The notes under the pieces are model-generated. The model had not been told where the DNA came from. It saw only the letters and a list, made by a program, of their open reading frames with translations, and ran no database searches. A stretch of DNA of 6,255 nucleotides from positions 12,248 through 18,502 of the forward strand of contig DFJV01000166.1 in NCBI GenBank assembly GCA_002373205.1. Reading direction: 5' to 3'. The translations under genes were made by a program, and so were the position numbers. Of the stretch, positions 4,895 through 6,255 are shown in pieces; position 1 is the first letter of the stretch, and each line of letters opens with the position of its first letter. The stretch is from Treponema sp. UBA3662 (GTDB lineage: Bacteria; Spirochaetota; Spirochaetia; Treponematales; Treponemataceae).

Positions 4895-5109
4895 TATAAG
4901 CCTCCCCATGTTTGTATAGTTTTCTGGACGATGCCTTTAACAGCTCTACCACCCACCCTTTTGCTACAACCGGCCGCCATGCCAACTCGTCACCGCCCTT
5001 CCGGGGTTCCGGGGGCCCCTACCCCCTCCATTCCTACGGAACGGTCTTTCGCCCGCCCCTCCACGGCGGCGTAGGCTTGTGCAAAAAACACCCCCAGAAC
5101 ACATCCCAT
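4869..5109 (-). pseudogene. Frame-shifted repeat-encoded peptide (DELAWRPVV type)
   Basis: On the minus strand one frame opens at an ATG (5107-5109) and reads AQAYAAVEGRAKDRSVGMEG, then GVGAPGTPEGR, stopping at TGA 4990-4992. A second frame, shifted by one base, is open from about 5018 to 4869 and reads PEPRKGGDELAWRPVV, then AKGWVVELLKASSRK, and stops inside the 29-bp palindrome at 4869-4871. Removing one base from the C5 run on the minus strand (G5 at 5011-5015 on plus) would join them into one peptide. I recall similar small peptides recurring in Treponema genomes, but this is memory, not a search. It may be a decayed small gene or simply a repeat whose reading frame is conserved. The start has only a weak ribosome binding site. 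No function is known. Confidence 0.45.
4920..5002. repeat. 83-bp direct repeat, copy A
   Basis: This segment aligns without gaps to 6173-6255. There are about 14 differences, all in the first 44 bases; the last 39 bases (4964-5002) are identical. It is clearly more GC-rich than the nearby genes at its right end, and the GC-rich stretch continues to about 5080, including GGGGGCCCC. Together with the two palindromes it accounts for most of the gap between the antitoxin and the 290-aa lipoprotein; no plus-strand gene is supported here. Confidence 0.9.
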
Positions 5110-5124
5110 CACCTTTAAACGAGT

Positions 5125-5153
5125 CCGTCACCCTGAACTTGTTTCAGGGTCTG
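5125..5153 (+). repeat. 29-bp palindromic element, CCCTGAA type
   Basis: Head CCGTC, stem ACCCTGAA (5130-5137) and TTCAGGGT (5143-5150), loop CTTGT, tail CTG. It ends 19 nt before the -35 box of the downstream lipoprotein gene. It differs from the copy at 4866 only in the loop. Confidence 0.8.
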
Positions 5154-5172
5154 TACACCTTTCCCCCGCCCC

Positions 5173-5200
5173 TTGACAGTATACTTTTTTTTTGTATAGT
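5173..5200 (+). promoter_or_regulatory. Sigma-70-type promoter of 290-aa lipoprotein
   Basis: A perfect -35 TTGACA (5173-5178) and the -10 TATAGT (5195-5200) are separated by 16 bp. Transcription would start near 5207, giving a leader of about 30 nt that contains AAGGAG (5224-5229). Confidence 0.75.
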
Positions 5201-5237
5201 ACTTTCAAATTCAACTTATTTTTAAGGAGTTTCTAAA

Positions 5238-6110
5238 ATGAAAAAATTGGCAACCCTTGCTTTGGCAGTGGCAGCTCTAAGCCTTACATTCAACTTCATA
5301 TCATGCTCAGGCGGCTCTGGCTCATCATCAGACAGCGGCTCTTACGACTCTGAATCCGCAGAAACAACTTCTGGCTCAAGCTCCGGCACTTCTTCTACAG
5401 GTTCTGGTTCAGGCTCAGGGAACACTTCTACCGGTTCAGGCTCTGGAAGCGGCTCCACTGGCTCTGGATCTGGAAACACATCTACCGGCTCAGGAAGCAC
5501 AACAACACAAAACGCATTTGTAGGAAAAACTTTCTTTTCCTATGTGCTTAAAACCAATTATTCATCTGCCTCATCAAACAAAGCGGAAGCAGCAGTTACA
5601 ACATTATCTTTCAGCAGCGAATCAGAAGTAAAACAGACACAAATAAGATCATTGGTTCAGAATGGCACGGTAAAGGAAAACAAAAAACTCTCTGGGGAAA
5701 CTTGCACATATTCAGTTTCCGGCTCTACCGCAACAATAGCAACGAGCGAAGGAAACGCAAACTTCACGCTTTCTTCAGACGGAAGAAAACTGACAAACGC
5801 GGAAGGAAACGCTACCCTTGCCAACGGAACTGTCTACGCATACACAGAAGCAAGCGTCGGCAGCAATGCAAAAGCCAATGCCCAATTTATTGTCCTCGGA
5901 AGCAATGGAAATGGGCACTTTACAGAAAAAAGCAGTAAAAACGGAACAAATAAAACCGAAGAGGATTTTGATTTTACCTACACACTTTCAGGAAGCAATT
6001 TTTCATTAAGACTAGGCAGTAACACTGCAACCGGCACACTATCTTCTGACAAGAAAAGACTTACAATAGACTGGGGTGATGGCGAAGTAGAAGAATACAC
6101 AAAACTCTAA
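5238..6110 (+). CDS. Lipoprotein with Ser/Gly linker, function unknown
   Basis: This 290-aa protein is a predicted lipoprotein with signal residues 1-22 and lipobox FISC (Cys23). Residues 24-91 are almost entirely Ser, Gly and Thr, a flexible tether containing the block SGSGNTSTGSGS twice (58-69 and 76-87). The folded part begins with FVGKTF at about 94, a phrase often found at the start of small beta-rich lipoprotein domains in treponemes. Two 34-residue segments, 157-190 (TYSVSGS...LSSDGRKLT) and 247-280 (TYTLSGS...LSSDKKRLT), match at 14 positions and indicate an internal duplication of a beta module. The protein probably displays this domain away from the membrane. AAGGAG at 5224-5229, 8 nt before the ATG, fixes the start. 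It is a single-gene transcript with its own promoter and terminator, flanked by direct repeats. No enzymatic motif is seen. Confidence 0.85.
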   Translation: MKKLATLALAVAALSLTFNFISCSGGSGSSSDSGSYDSESAETTSGSSSGTSSTGSGSGSGNTSTGSGSGSGSTGSGSGNTSTGSGSTTTQNAFVGKTFFSYVLKTNYSSASSNKAEAAVTTLSFSSESEVKQTQIRSLVQNGTVKENKKLSGETCTYSVSGSTATIATSEGNANFTLSSDGRKLTNAEGNATLANGTVYAYTEASVGSNAKANAQFIVLGSNGNGHFTEKSSKNGTNKTEEDFDFTYTLSGSNFSLRLGSNTATGTLSSDKKRLTIDWGDGEVEEYTKL

Positions 6111-6122
6111 GCCCCACATTTT

Positions 6123-6162
6123 CCCCGCGCGTCTTAGTTAAAAGCTGTGCGGGGATTTTTTT
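6123..6162 (+). terminator. Intrinsic terminator after 290-aa lipoprotein
   Basis: CCCCGCGC (6123-6130) pairs with GTGCGGGG (6147-6154) with one G-U pair and a 16-nt loop, followed by A and seven T (6156-6162). It starts 13 nt after the stop codon. Confidence 0.85.
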
Positions 6163-6255
6163 GGCCTCTTCTTTTTCTGGACGCAAGCCCTAATTGCTCT
6201 ACCATCCATTCCTTAACTACAACCGGCCGCCATGCCAACTCGTCACCGCCCTTCC
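6134..6255 (-). other. Repeat-encoded reading frame, copy B, partial
   Basis: The minus strand is open from the window edge to a TAA at 6134-6136. It reads DELAWRPVVVKEWMVEQLG, then LASRKRRGQKNPRTAFN. It is the counterpart of the DELAWRPVV frame at 4869-5018, with 16 of the first 24 residues identical. The end of the frame runs through the terminator of the lipoprotein gene on the opposite strand. The 5' part lies beyond the window, so it cannot be said whether this copy is intact or expressed. Confidence 0.4.
6173..6255. repeat. 83-bp direct repeat, copy B (cut by window edge)
   Basis: Same orientation as copy A at 4920-5002, without gaps, and identical over the last 39 bases (6217-6255). 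The match runs to the final base of the window, so the repeat probably continues. It lies just after the terminator of the 290-aa lipoprotein gene, so that gene is bracketed by direct repeats 1253 bp apart. Confidence 0.9.

Noticed and set aside
4838..5118. Two overlapping plus-strand frames of 68-78 codons
   Set aside because: They cross the GC-rich repeat and palindrome, lack ribosome binding sites, and their codon pattern is explained by the minus-strand frame.
5702..6009. Two alternative plus-strand frames inside the 290-aa lipoprotein gene
   Set aside because: They lie wholly within a better-supported gene and their Lys/Arg-rich composition reflects an off-frame reading of A-rich codons.
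4920..6255. Integron cassette with attC sites
   Set aside because: Direct repeats around a gene suggested a cassette, but I see no R'/R'' core (GTTRRRY/RYYYAAC) in a symmetric imperfect palindrome. The gene also has its own promoter and terminator.

Overview
The window looks like chromosomal DNA of a host-associated spirochaete, most likely a Treponema. This is inferred from four predicted lipoproteins with loose spirochaete-type lipoboxes (FMSC, FASC, FSGC, FISC), AT-rich genes with strong AGGAG-type ribosome binding sites, and many short dispersed palindromes between genes. No rRNA, tRNA, CRISPR array or transposase gene is visible.

Layout. 1-60: two adjacent hairpins. 97-1614 (+): a two-gene lipoprotein operon (108 aa and 388 aa, the second with YD-type repeats), closed by a clear terminator at 1630-1673. 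1686-2411 (-): a 241-aa lipoprotein of unknown function. A near-consensus promoter lies directly against its ATG, so the mRNA should be almost leaderless. 2459-2940: three tandem composite repeat units, each holding two 29-bp palindromic elements pointing in opposite directions. 2961-3773 (-): an ADP-ribosylglycohydrolase. 3800-3955: a long imperfect inverted repeat with a terminator-like centre. 4009-4786 (-): a class I Fic toxin (202 aa) and, overlapping its start by 8 nt, a 58-aa antitoxin with the SxxxEG inhibitory motif. 4866-5153: two more 29-bp palindromes around a GC-rich repeat. 5238-6110 (+): a 290-aa lipoprotein with a Ser/Gly linker and an internal duplication, with its own promoter and terminator. 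6173-6255: a second copy of the GC-rich repeat, cut by the window edge.

How the parts relate. The clearest functional unit is the Fic toxin-antitoxin pair. The antitoxin should hold the Fic enzyme inactive, and the enzyme is expected to AMPylate a host-cell protein when freed. The neighbouring ADP-ribosylglycohydrolase removes a different nucleotide-derived modification and is separated by a terminator-like inverted repeat, so a shared pathway is possible but not shown. The lipoproteins are probably envelope-anchored proteins without known partners. The most unusual material is intergenic. One family of 29-bp hairpins has stems that change by compensating substitutions. A second repeat keeps an open minus-strand reading frame (core DELAWRPVV) in both copies and flanks the last lipoprotein gene as direct repeats.
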